Positions 44,487-52,824 of a stretch of 64,000 nt of DNA are shown piece by piece; the first letter of the stretch is position 1, and every line of letters starts with the position of its first letter. The notes beneath the pieces were generated by a model, which was not told the DNA's origin, made no database searches, and saw only the letters and a list, made by a program, of their open reading frames with translations. The stretch spans positions 124,001 through 188,000 of the forward strand of contig JBFWZQ010000004.1 in the NCBI GenBank assembly GCA_050185195.1, read 5' to 3'. The translations under genes and the position numbers were made by a program. Origin of the DNA: CADEFQ01 sp050185195. Lineage in GTDB: Bacteria; Pseudomonadota; Gammaproteobacteria; Steroidobacterales; Steroidobacteraceae.

Positions 44487-45566
44487 TCAGGCCGGGTGCC
44501 GCAGGCCGAGGTCGGCGCTCGTGAGCCCGCCCTTCAGCACGTAGGCATCGAAGCCGCGTTCGATCAGGATGAAGGCCGCGGCCGAGCTGCGCCGGCCGGT
44601 ATCGCAGCAGACGACGTACTTCGTGCCGCGATCGAGCGTCGAGAGCTTCATGCGGATGAAGTAGAGCGGAATGTTGATCGAATCCTCGATCCTCAGGTTC
44701 TGGTACTCGGACGGCAGGCGCACGTCGAGCCACTTGCCGCCCCGGGCGACCAGCTCGCGTGCCTGCTCGTCGGTGACCCATTGCAGCAGCGGCTCGTTCA
44801 TCAGCTCGCGGAAGTCCTGCTTGTTGAGCCGCATCAGCACGCCGTCCGAAAGCATCGTGATCGTCGCGTTGCGCTTGGCTTCCGCGATCAGGGCTTCTTC
44901 GCCGAAGGTGTCCCCCACGCCGAGTTCGGCGAGCTTGATGCCGTCCTTGTTGAGCGGCGTCTCGCGCGTGACCTGGCAACGGCCCTTGACGATCGCGTAG
45001 AAAAAATCGCCTTCGTCGCCCTGCTTGATGACCACTTCGCCCGCGCGATAGGCCTGGCGCTGCATCCGGATGAAGATTGCCTGGATGTTCGCCGGCGGTA
45101 TGCGATGGAACGACTTGGTCGACAGCAGCGTCGTCATCCAGTCGTCGGCGTTGCCGCTGCCCTCGAGGTCGGCCTGCAGTTCCGATACTTCGTAGCTGCC
45201 GGTCTGGTCCCAGGTGATCATCACGTCGAGCAGGTCGCTGTCGATCGACAGGTATTCGATCTGGTCGACCGCGCGGGCCGTGTACTTGCGGGGTTGCCCC
45301 GGGGTGATGGGATTGCGGGCCTCGGGCGTGCCGGCCTTGATCATGGCCGCCGTGCGATCGCCCGCACGCAGCTCGACCATGCCCTTGACGAGCCAGAAGG
45401 TGCGTTTGTCGGACTCGCCTTCCTTGAAGAGCAGGCGCCCCGAGTCCATCGTGCGCACCGTGATCTTCTTCGCGAGCGCGTGCAGGTTCTCGGCCTTCAT
45501 GCCCTCGAGGGGCGCGAAGGTCTTGAGCAGGGGAACGGTTGCCGGTCGATCTTGATCCTGTGACAT
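44487..45566 (-). CDS. Double cyclic-nucleotide-binding domain plus rhodanese protein
   Basis: 359 residues. Two cNMP-binding-like beta-rolls (about 10-115 and 130-250) precede a rhodanese domain (about 260-359). The second roll has FGEEALIAEAKRNATI, whose Arg occupies the phosphate-contact position; the first is degenerate. Rhodanese loop CDTGRRS puts the active cysteine at Cys321. No DNA-binding motif is present. It may couple a nucleotide signal with sulfur or redox chemistry. Start 45566 ATG is favoured over GTG 45569. Confidence 0.85.
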   Translation of the reverse strand: MSQDQDRPATVPLLKTFAPLEGMKAENLHALAKKITVRTMDSGRLLFKEGESDKRTFWLVKGMVELRAGDRTAAMIKAGTPEARNPITPGQPRKYTARAVDQIEYLSIDSDLLDVMITWDQTGSYEVSELQADLEGSGNADDWMTTLLSTKSFHRIPPANIQAIFIRMQRQAYRAGEVVIKQGDEGDFFYAIVKGRCQVTRETPLNKDGIKLAELGVGDTFGEEALIAEAKRNATITMLSDGVLMRLNKQDFRELMNEPLLQWVTDEQARELVARGGKWLDVRLPSEYQNLRIEDSINIPLYFIRMKLSTLDRGTKYVVCCDTGRRSSAAAFILIERGFDAYVLKGGLTSADLGLRHPA

Positions 45567-45648
45567 CACCCTACGATCCGCGGCACATTATGGTGCGTCG
45601 CAATCGCCCGGATCGTAACACAGTGGTTTTTCTGCTCCGGTACGCAGT

Positions 45649-47691
45649 TCACGCCTTGTCCGTCCCAAGGCCCTGCCAGCCGGCATCCGGCGCGAATCGT
45701 GGACCGTGGCGCGCGGCAAGTTCCTCGAGGCGACGCCGCGTGTCCGCGGTGCCGCGCTGCCTTGCATAGGCGAGCGGCCCGCCCCTGAAGGGCGCGAAGC
45801 CGGTACCGAAAACCACGCCCGCATCGAGCAGGTCGGCGTCTTCCACCGTGCCTTCACGCAGCACCGCGACGCACTCGTTCACGAGCGCGAGCACCAGGCG
45901 ATCGGCGAGGTCATCGGGCGGCCGGGCTGCGCCCGGCTCCGGCTTGACCGCCTTGCCTGCGTTCCACGCATAGAAACCTTGCCCACTCTTGCGGCCCAGT
46001 TCCCGGGCTGCGAGGTGGCGCGAGAGCGTCGGCAACTGCGGTGCCGCGCGGCCGAGCTCTCGCGCGATGATCGCGCCGACGTGTTCACCGACGTCGAGGC
46101 CGACGACGTCCGCGAGCTCGATCGGCCCCATCGGCATGCCGAATTCGACGGCGACGCGGTCGATGAGCGCACCGGGCACGCCTTCCTCCAGCGCGAGCAT
46201 GGCTTCCTGCAGGTAGGGAGTGAGTACACGATTGACGACGAAGCCCGGCGCGCTGCGGCAGGGCAAGGGCAGCTTGTCGATGCGACGAGCGAAGCCGAGT
46301 GCCGCCGCGACGACCTCGGCGCGGGTCCCGGCACCCCGCACGATCTCGACGAGCGGCATCTGCGCCACGGGATTGAAGAAATGCAGGCCGACGAGCCGGG
46401 CGGGGTCCGCGAGCCGTTCGGCCAGCAGTTCGAGCTGGATGCTCGAGGTGTTGGTCGCGAGCAGCGCTCCGGGCTTCAGGAGCGGCTCGAGCTTCGCGTA
46501 GAGTTCGCGCTTGGCCTCGACGTTCTCGTAGATGGCTTCGATGACCACGTCTGCCTGCGCCACGCCTGCGCCCGCCACGTCGGCCTTGAGCCGCCCGAGC
46601 GTCGCGGCCAGCTTCGCCTCATCCTTCAGCCGCTTCGTGAAATATTCCCGTGCGCGCGCGAGCGCCGGTTCCACGTATTTCATTTCGCGGTCCTGCAGCG
46701 TGACCTCGAGGCCGCGCAGCGCGCACCAGGCCGCGATGTCGCCACCCATCACGCCCGCGCCGACGACGTGCACGCGCTGCAGGTCCCGCGGCGGGCGGCC
46801 GCCGATCGCCTTCAAGCGGTCCTGCAGGAAAAACACCCGCACGAGGTTGCGCGACGTGTCGCTGAGAAAGAGCCGGGCGATCGAACGTGCCTCCGCCTCG
46901 TAGGCTGTCGTCCCGCGGGCGCCGTGCCGCGCCCAGAGATCGATGATCGCGTAGGGCGCCGGGTAGTGATCGCGCGACGCCCGCGCTGCGACCTGCCGCT
47001 CGAGGGCGGGCTTCACGAAGGGCCGCACGAGCGGCCACGACAGGGCGCGCGCCGCGAGGCCCGGCCGGTGCGGCACCGGCGGGTCCAGTGCAAGCGCCCG
47101 CGCCGCGCTGTCGAGTTCGGCGCGCGGCACGAGCCGGTCGACGAGACCGATGCGCAGCGCCTTGTCGCCGCGCACCGGCTTGCCCGTGAGCATCATCCCG
47201 AGCGCCTCGCGTGCACCGACGAGGCGCACGGCCCGCACGGTGCCGCCGAAGCCCGGGTGGATGCCGAGTTGCACTTCCGGGAGGCCCAGCGAGAGCTTGT
47301 CGTCGTCGGCCGCCACGCGAAAACGGCAGGCCAGCGCCAGTTCGAGCCCGCCGCCGAGCGCGAAGCCGTTGATGGCCGCGACCGTGGGGCAGGGAAGGGC
47401 CGCCAGGCGATCGAGCACCCGCTGTCCGGCCCGAATGAGGGCGTAGGCGTCGTCCGCCGAGGTGAGCGTCACGAACTCGTGGATGTCGGCGCCCGCCACG
47501 AAGCCCCCCGGCTTGCCGGAGCGCACGATGATCGCCCTGGGCAGTGCCGCCTCGAGCTGGCCGAGCAGCCCGTCGAGTTCGAGCAGCACCGCCCTCGACA
47601 GCACGTAGGCCGTGGTGCCGGGCTTGTCGAGCGTCAGGGTGGCGAGTCCGTCGGCCTCGCGCGCGAGGGTCCAGCAGGGGGCGTCGGGCAT
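45649..47691 (-). CDS. Bifunctional enoyl-CoA hydratase/3-hydroxyacyl-CoA dehydrogenase, FadJ/FadB-like
   Basis: 680 residues. The N-terminal crotonase domain (about 1-190) contains INGFALGGGLELALACRFRV and LPEVQLGIHPGFGGT. The NAD-binding Rossmann segment VHVVGAGVMGG lies at about 306-316 and the catalytic His at LVGLHFFNP (about 435). It catalyses hydration and oxidation in beta-oxidation. No thiolase gene (fadI/fadA) is next to it. GAGGAG precedes the ATG, inside the 3' end of the EEP gene, so the two are co-transcribed. Confidence 0.92.
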   Translation of the reverse strand: MPDAPCWTLAREADGLATLTLDKPGTTAYVLSRAVLLELDGLLGQLEAALPRAIIVRSGKPGGFVAGADIHEFVTLTSADDAYALIRAGQRVLDRLAALPCPTVAAINGFALGGGLELALACRFRVAADDDKLSLGLPEVQLGIHPGFGGTVRAVRLVGAREALGMMLTGKPVRGDKALRIGLVDRLVPRAELDSAARALALDPPVPHRPGLAARALSWPLVRPFVKPALERQVAARASRDHYPAPYAIIDLWARHGARGTTAYEAEARSIARLFLSDTSRNLVRVFFLQDRLKAIGGRPPRDLQRVHVVGAGVMGGDIAAWCALRGLEVTLQDREMKYVEPALARAREYFTKRLKDEAKLAATLGRLKADVAGAGVAQADVVIEAIYENVEAKRELYAKLEPLLKPGALLATNTSSIQLELLAERLADPARLVGLHFFNPVAQMPLVEIVRGAGTRAEVVAAALGFARRIDKLPLPCRSAPGFVVNRVLTPYLQEAMLALEEGVPGALIDRVAVEFGMPMGPIELADVVGLDVGEHVGAIIARELGRAAPQLPTLSRHLAARELGRKSGQGFYAWNAGKAVKPEPGAARPPDDLADRLVLALVNECVAVLREGTVEDADLLDAGVVFGTGFAPFRGGPLAYARQRGTADTRRRLEELAARHGPRFAPDAGWQGLGTDKA

Positions 47692-47692
47692 C

Positions 47693-48430
47693 TCAGCTCC
47701 TCACCTTGAAGTCACAGACGATCGGCCGGTGGTCTGAAAAACGCACGTCCGGCACGCGAAAGTTGCTCACCTCGATGCCCCGGCTCACCAGGATGAAATC
47801 GAGTTCGGCGCGCGGCCTGCGCGCCGGGAAGGAGGGCAGGCCCTGTTCGTTCGCGCTCACGAGCCCGGCGGCGCGCATGAAGAGGTAGATCTCGTGGTTG
47901 CCCCAGAAGGTATTGAAATCGCCCGCGACGATCACCGGCTTCCTCGAGCGCACGACCAGGTCGTGCAGCGAACGCAACTGGTACTGGCGGTGGCGGAACT
48001 TCAGCGACAGGTGCACGAGGAACACGCACACGTCGTCGAGCTCGAGTTCGATGATCAGCCGCTTGATGCCGGTGTCGAAATAGTGGAACCGCTCGCCCTT
48101 GACGCGCGGGGCCGCCAGGAATGCATTCGCCTGCTTGCGCACGACGGGCAGGAGCTGGTTCAGCGAGTTGATGCTGTACTTGCTCTGGTAGGTCGTGTAG
48201 TGGCCGAGCTCGCTCGCGATGTAGTCGGCCTGGTTGACCATGCCGGAGCGGATCGAACCCGTGTCGACCTCGATCAGGCCCACGACGTCGGCATTCTCCG
48301 CCTGCACGAACTGGGTGATGCCGCGCAGGACCCGGCGGCTGCTGCGCAGGTAGCCCGCGCCGGGCAGCGGCAGGTGGAAGGCGGGGCCCGTGCCGGTCGC
48401 ATAGCGGATGTTGTAGACGAGCAGCCTCAA
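47693..48430 (-). CDS. Endonuclease/exonuclease/phosphatase (EEP) family hydrolase
   Basis: 245 residues. EEP motifs include LLVYNIRY at the N-terminus, LIEVDTG (Glu metal ligand), IVAGDFNTFWG (Asp-Phe-Asn) and the C-terminal SDHRPIV (Asp-His). It is a Mg2+-dependent phosphodiesterase of the DNase I fold with unknown substrate. TTG 48430 is the best start because upstream codons are divergent-gene sequence; this start is tentative. Confidence 0.82.
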   Translation of the reverse strand: MRLLVYNIRYATGTGPAFHLPLPGAGYLRSSRRVLRGITQFVQAENADVVGLIEVDTGSIRSGMVNQADYIASELGHYTTYQSKYSINSLNQLLPVVRKQANAFLAAPRVKGERFHYFDTGIKRLIIELELDDVCVFLVHLSLKFRHRQYQLRSLHDLVVRSRKPVIVAGDFNTFWGNHEIYLFMRAAGLVSANEQGLPSFPARRPRAELDFILVSRGIEVSNFRVPDVRFSDHRPIVCDFKVRS

Positions 48431-48477
48431 GGCGGATTCCGGATGCCGTGGTCCGCCCAGTGTATCGGTGCCGCGTG

Positions 48478-48483
48478 TACACT
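48478..48483 (+). promoter_or_regulatory. Putative -10 element before the TIR-like gene
   Basis: TACACT ends 7 nt before ATG 48491 within a GTGTACAC palindrome (48475-48482). A leaderless transcript is possible; no -35 was recognised. Confidence 0.3.
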
Positions 48484-48490
48484 TGAAACC

Positions 48491-48943
48491 ATGTCGCAGG
48501 CAGATCCCATACGCGTGTTCGTCTCCCATGTCTGGGAGGCGGATGACGACTACCTGCGCGTGTTCGAGTATCTCGAGAGCGCGCGCAATTTCTTCTACCG
48601 CAACACCAGCACGCCGGACCGCGTGCCGACCGGCGACAAGGAAGTGCTGCGGGAGGACCTGCGCCGCCAGATCAAGGAGGCGGAGGTCGTGATCCTGCTG
48701 CCGACGCTATTTGCGAAGCACCAGGACCTCGTGACGTTCCAGGCGCTGTTCGCGCAGGCGAGCAGCCGGCCGGTGGTGCTGCTGAAGTATTTCGGCAAGG
48801 ACGTGCAGTTGCCGAAGGAACTCACCGACCTCGCCACGGTCGTGATCGACTGGGACGAACGCGGGCTCGTCGATGCGATCAGGAAGGAAGCGCGCCACGA
48901 GAATACGGCACGCTGGGACGTGATCGAATTCAAGCTCGACTGA
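48491..48943 (+). CDS. ThsB-like (MTH538/DUF1863) TIR-domain protein, orphan
   Basis: 150 residues: a single TIR-like domain. VFVSHVWEADDDYLRVFEYL is the N-terminal signature; FFYRNTSTPD and QIKEAEVVILLPTLFAKH follow. The conserved HENTARWDVIEFKLD end is shared with many small TIR-like proteins. In Thoeris defence, ThsB makes a cyclic ADP-ribose signal for ThsA. No ThsA (SIR2/SLOG or other effector) is adjacent here, so immunity is only a possibility. It is divergent from the EEP gene, and its 3' end overlaps the next convergent gene by 14 nt. Confidence 0.8.
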   Translation: MSQADPIRVFVSHVWEADDDYLRVFEYLESARNFFYRNTSTPDRVPTGDKEVLREDLRRQIKEAEVVILLPTLFAKHQDLVTFQALFAQASSRPVVLLKYFGKDVQLPKELTDLATVVIDWDERGLVDAIRKEARHENTARWDVIEFKLD

Positions 48944-49289
48944 TATGCACGACTGCCGCGCTGCCGGCAGGCACGTGCTTGTGGGCAGGCTGGCCCTGGC
49001 CGCACAACGCCCCGAACAGCATCACCACGCGGCTCGCGATCTCGACGGCTTCTTCGTTCGACATCTTGCGAACCGTCGCCTGCACCGCGTCTTCGGCACG
49101 GCACAGCGGGCGTTCACGCACCATCGCGCGGCGCACGGCGATCAGGTCGTCGGCGAGGTCCCGCGGCAGGTCCGCGCTTTCTATCGACGCAAGATGATTG
49201 CGATAGGCAGATGCGAGCCGGTCCTTGATCGGGCCCGTGCATGCAAGTGTCAGGGCCGCAAGCTGCATTTGCTCCATCACGGTGCTCAT
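48930..49289 (-). CDS. Small alpha-helical protein of unknown function
   Basis: 119 residues from ATG 49289, with GGGGA upstream; ATG 49310 is less likely. Largely helical (IESADLPRDLADDLIAVRRAM, RKMSNEEAVEIASRVVMLFG), with no signal peptide. Its 5' region is AT-rich with two palindromes. I do not recognise a family; it could be a small regulator or associate with the TIR-like protein whose 3' end it overlaps. Confidence 0.6.
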   Translation of the reverse strand: MSTVMEQMQLAALTLACTGPIKDRLASAYRNHLASIESADLPRDLADDLIAVRRAMVRERPLCRAEDAVQATVRKMSNEEAVEIASRVVMLFGALCGQGQPAHKHVPAGSAAVVHISRA

Positions 49290-49384
49290 TGGTCCCCCGG
49301 CGTGTTGCATTAGATTTCAACGAGCTAGAAGCGAAATATAGCGCGCTGGATTTGAAAGGCAACGCAATCGGATGCCAATTTCGC

Positions 49385-49398
49385 AGGGAATATTCCCT
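49385..49398. repeat. 14-bp perfect palindrome upstream of the small leftward gene
   Basis: AGGGAATATTCCCT, an operator-like dyad about 96 nt upstream of ATG 49289. Confidence 0.5.
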
Positions 49399-49427
49399 TG
49401 GGAGGGTCGACTGTGCGTCGAAACTAC

Positions 49428-49455
49428 TTTCAATTGTATAGCTAATAGATTGAAA
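49428..49455. repeat. Spaced inverted repeat in the AT-rich gap
   Basis: TTTCAAT and ATTGAAA are separated by 14 nt. It could be an operator or a weak hairpin terminator of the PAP2 gene. Confidence 0.4.
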
Positions 49456-49467
49456 CAATAACGTTTA

Positions 49468-50265
49468 TCAATATCTCCAGTTGATGCCTACGCTTGCACC
49501 GCCCGGCAGGAGCGAGAACACGACTCGTGGGGCACTCCCGCGCCCGAGGAAGGCCTCGTCGTAGAACCCGGCGAAGAATGCGCCGAAAGACGCACTGACG
49601 AGCGTGTCCGACGGATAGTGCCAGCCTGCTTCGACGCGGGCCCAGGAGGTCCCGATCGTGATCGCATCGAGGCCCACGTCGAGCGCGCGCCGCGTGCCGG
49701 GGCGCATTTCGATCGAGCGCAGGTTGATGGACGCGAGCCGGCCGTGGACCGCGGCGACGGCGGTATGACCCGAGGGAAAACTTTCGTCGTCGGCCCCGTT
49801 CGGTCGCACGCGGCCGCTCGCGCGTTTCAGGCCCTGGGTCAGGCTGGTGGTCGTAACGATCGCCGCCGCGCCGACCGCGTAGCCGCGCAGCTTGTTCGGT
49901 ATCCATTCGCGCGGCGCATCGCCGCTGGGCGTCGCGAGTACACTCGCGTGGAAGGCCACCATCGACGCCGTGCGCAGGCTGTCGCTCCAGCGCGCTGCCG
50001 TTTCGACCGAACCGAACACCGGGGTTTCTTCGCGCGCCCAGTCGGCGATGTCCCGATCCCAGCCGTCGACCTGCAGGAGTGTCGCGGCGGCCAGCGGCAC
50101 CCACACCCGGGGGTTGCGGGCGGCGCGCCACGCGGCGTCGCTGACCTGCGGCCAGCCGGGCGCCGCCGTGGCGTCTTCGCCCCACGCCCGGCCATTCGGC
50201 AAAGTGCCGCAGGCGCCGAGGAGCGCGAGCAGGGACAGGAGCGCAAGCAGGCGTGCGGGCCGCAT
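49468..50265 (-). CDS. PAP2-superfamily phosphatase, predicted lipoprotein
   Basis: 265 residues. Signal peptide with lipobox LLGAC (about Cys19). All three PAP2 motifs are present: KRASGRVRP (about 146), SFPSGHT (about 162) and SWARVEAGWHYPSD (about 206). It should dephosphorylate lipid phosphates or act as a haloperoxidase-like enzyme. A periplasmic lipoprotein form is uncommon since most bacterial PAP2 enzymes are polytopic membrane proteins. ATG 50265 is 8 nt after a -10-like TATCGT. Confidence 0.88.
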   Translation of the reverse strand: MRPARLLALLSLLALLGACGTLPNGRAWGEDATAAPGWPQVSDAAWRAARNPRVWVPLAAATLLQVDGWDRDIADWAREETPVFGSVETAARWSDSLRTASMVAFHASVLATPSGDAPREWIPNKLRGYAVGAAAIVTTTSLTQGLKRASGRVRPNGADDESFPSGHTAVAAVHGRLASINLRSIEMRPGTRRALDVGLDAITIGTSWARVEAGWHYPSDTLVSASFGAFFAGFYDEAFLGRGSAPRVVFSLLPGGASVGINWRY

Positions 50266-50291
50266 GGCCCCGCACGATACCGCGCAGCGCC

Positions 50292-51803
50292 CTAGGCGGC
50301 GACCGGAGCCAGGCGCACGGCGTTGCCGCCGGCGGCACGCCCCGAGATCATCGCCTCGGTGAGATAGGAACCGTTCTGGTAGAGGTTGGAGAACATCGAG
50401 CCGAGTTCGCCCGCTTCATAGAGCCTCGGGATCGGCTGTCCGGCCGGGTCCAGCACTTCCGACTCGATGTTGCGGCGCGCACCCCCGCCCGTGCAGACGA
50501 TCGCGGGCACGATTTCGACGGCGTAGTAGGGCGGGGCCGCGATCGGCTGCAAGGTTTCCTTGCGACGCCCGAAGTCTGCATCCTCGCCGCGCGCACAAGC
50601 CTCGTTGTAGCGCCGGACGGTCGCTTCGATCGTCGCCGGGTCGCGATCGATCCTGCCCGCAAGGCCCGCCAGCGTGTCCGCCCGGACGATCCAGCCCTTG
50701 TCGATCTCGGTGCTGTTGTCCTCGCTCCATTCGTAGTCGTGCACGACCGCGTTCCAGGTCATCACCCGGGTGATGAGCGGGTTGTAGAGGCGGGTGTTCT
50801 CGTCGAACAGCATGTGCATGCGCCCGACGCGCTGGTGCGGCAGGTCGATCCACTCGCCGTGCACCTTCTGCTTGTAGTGTGTCAGCTGCCATTCGCCGGT
50901 TTCATCGCAGAAGCGCTCGCCGGTCCCGCCGATGTCGATCCAGCTGAAGGACTGGAAGAAGAACTGGCGCAGGAATGCGGTTGGGTGCCCGGGAAACCGC
51001 AGGCCCGGCCAGACGCCGCCCGACTGTCCCTGGTTGCGCAGGTGCCAGAGGTCGGCACCGGCCTTCTGCAGGATCCTGATCCCGTCGCCGGTGTTGCCGG
51101 GCGTGCCGAGCGGCCAGGCCTGCGACAGGCCGTAGTAGTTGCGCTGCATGTCGAGGTTGTTCTCGAAACCGCCGGTCGCCATGACCACCGCCCGGCGCGC
51201 ACGGATCGCGACCCGCTTGCCCTGTCGCTGCACGATCACGCCGTACACTTCGAGCGTGTCGGGGTCCTGCACCAGGTCGGTGATCGGGGATTCGAACATC
51301 CGCCGGATGCGCGGCCGCTGTTCCACGCAGGCCTTGAACGTGAGCCAAACACCGCTCGGAATCGGCAGGATCGTGGCGGTGTGCGCCACCGCTTCGCGGG
51401 CACCGAGCTCCGGGAACTCGAGGATCGCCGCGCGATCGCTCCAGCCCGCGCCGTGGATGTACTGCGAGCCCGCTTCCTTCGCGCGCTCCTGGATATACGG
51501 CTCGAGCGCCACCATCCGCTCGGCCCAGGCGGCGAGCATGTCCTCGGGGATGGGGTTCGATTCGCTCATCGCGCGCTGGTAGGTCTTCAGCGCCTCGACA
51601 TTCTTCGAGATCAGCAGCGACTGGCCCGAGGCGCGGCTGTTGCCGCCCTGGTGTACTTCCGGCATCTTCTCGAGCACGAGGATGTCGGCCTTCGGATCGG
51701 CGTCGTGCGCCTCGATGGCCGCCGCGGCGCCCGCGACGCCGTAGCCGGCGATGACCACATCCGCTTCCTCGTCCCAACGGGTTACGCTACCGGGGCTTGC
51801 CAT
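50292..51803 (-). CDS. FAD-dependent dehydrogenase of the fumarate reductase/3-ketosteroid dehydrogenase family
   Basis: 503 residues. FAD motif GYGVAGAAAA (20-29) followed by a conserved Glu; C-terminal FAD segment RRNIESEVLD, EAGELGSMFSN. The family includes 3-ketosteroid-delta1-dehydrogenase, flavocytochrome c, tricarballylate dehydrogenase and precorrin-like enzymes. No Tat or heme domain exists. It is divergent from a LysR regulator which probably controls it. Substrate unknown. Confidence 0.88.
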   Translation of the reverse strand: MASPGSVTRWDEEADVVIAGYGVAGAAAAIEAHDADPKADILVLEKMPEVHQGGNSRASGQSLLISKNVEALKTYQRAMSESNPIPEDMLAAWAERMVALEPYIQERAKEAGSQYIHGAGWSDRAAILEFPELGAREAVAHTATILPIPSGVWLTFKACVEQRPRIRRMFESPITDLVQDPDTLEVYGVIVQRQGKRVAIRARRAVVMATGGFENNLDMQRNYYGLSQAWPLGTPGNTGDGIRILQKAGADLWHLRNQGQSGGVWPGLRFPGHPTAFLRQFFFQSFSWIDIGGTGERFCDETGEWQLTHYKQKVHGEWIDLPHQRVGRMHMLFDENTRLYNPLITRVMTWNAVVHDYEWSEDNSTEIDKGWIVRADTLAGLAGRIDRDPATIEATVRRYNEACARGEDADFGRRKETLQPIAAPPYYAVEIVPAIVCTGGGARRNIESEVLDPAGQPIPRLYEAGELGSMFSNLYQNGSYLTEAMISGRAAGGNAVRLAPVAA

Positions 51804-51841
51804 CGTGATCCACTCCCGCCACTACCTTGATGGGTGCGAGA

Positions 51842-51862
51842 TTGCGCGGGCGGGCGCCGCAA
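51842..51862. promoter_or_regulatory. Candidate LysR operator in the divergent gap
   Basis: Inverted repeat TTGCG-N11-CGCAA with the LysR-type T-N11-A spacing lies 39 nt from the dehydrogenase start and 45 nt from the LysR start. The spacer is GC-rich. It matches the common arrangement for autorepression and activation, but it was found by eye. Confidence 0.5.
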
Positions 51863-51906
51863 CGCCAACAACCGCGCCGCGAGCGGTACAACCCCTGGAT
51901 GTAGGA

Positions 51907-52824
51907 ATGGAACTGCGCCAACTCCGTCATTTTCTCGCGGTCGTCGAAGCCGGCAGCTTCTCGCGCGCTGCCCAGACCCTCGGCAAGACCCAGCAGGCCC
52001 TGTCGAAAAGCCTGCAGGCGCTCGAGGATTCGCTCGGCGTGCGGCTGCTCGACCGCAACCCGCGCACGACCACGTTGACACCGTTCGGGCTGCTGTTGCT
52101 GCCGTTCGCGCGCAACATCGACCTCGAGGCGAGCGGCTTTCGGGAGCAGCTCGATACGATGCGGCGCGCGGAACGCGGCCGTGTGCGCCTCGGCGCAAGC
52201 CCGGCGTCCGCGACCCAGCTCGTCACGGAGGCGGTCGTGCGGCTCGCGATGGCGCAGCCCGAACTGCAGATCGCGGTACTCGCCGGGGTTTACCACGGCA
52301 TGTTGCGCGACCTGCTGGCCGGCGACATCGACCTGTTCGTCTGCGTCGACAACGACGAGCACATCACCGAAGGGATCACGCGCGAGGTCCTGCTGCACGA
52401 CGAATACCGGGTCGTATGCGCGATGACGCATCCGCTGGCGCGCGCGAGCGGTGTCACCGCGGCGCAGCTCAGCCGCTATCCCTGGATCATGGGACGCAAC
52501 CTGGGCGAGATCGAACTCGCCTGGCGCCGGGCGTTCGAGCAGGCGGACCTGCCGGCGCCGCAGGCCGGCATCGAGACGACGTCCGTCGAGTTCGGGCGGC
52601 ATGCCCTCGAGGCCGGTGGTTTCCTGACCGTACTGCCGAGCCAGTTGATCGCGAGCGAAATCGACCGCGACATCCTGTGCGTCGTCGACGCGCCGGACTT
52701 TCGCTGGCAGCGCCCGATCGCCCTGCATTACCGGCGCAGCGGCACGCTGAGCCCAGGGGTGCTCGCGGTCATCGACGCGCTGCACCGGTCAGCGGACCGG
52801 TATCGTCGCCTGAACGGCCTCTGA
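51907..52824 (+). CDS. LysR-family transcriptional regulator
   Basis: 305 residues. Winged helix-turn-helix at about 4-62 (AGSFSRAAQTLGKTQQALSK) and a periplasmic-binding-like effector domain at about 90-295. It is divergent from the FAD dehydrogenase and probably its activator, with a candidate operator between. GTAGGA precedes ATG. The 3' end overlaps the convergent amidohydrolase by 36 nt. Confidence 0.93.
   Translation: MELRQLRHFLAVVEAGSFSRAAQTLGKTQQALSKSLQALEDSLGVRLLDRNPRTTTLTPFGLLLLPFARNIDLEASGFREQLDTMRRAERGRVRLGASPASATQLVTEAVVRLAMAQPELQIAVLAGVYHGMLRDLLAGDIDLFVCVDNDEHITEGITREVLLHDEYRVVCAMTHPLARASGVTAAQLSRYPWIMGRNLGEIELAWRRAFEQADLPAPQAGIETTSVEFGRHALEAGGFLTVLPSQLIASEIDRDILCVVDAPDFRWQRPIALHYRRSGTLSPGVLAVIDALHRSADRYRRLNGL

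Noticed and set aside
48491..48943. Calling a complete Thoeris defence system
   Set aside because: No ThsA or other recognised effector is next to the TIR-like gene.
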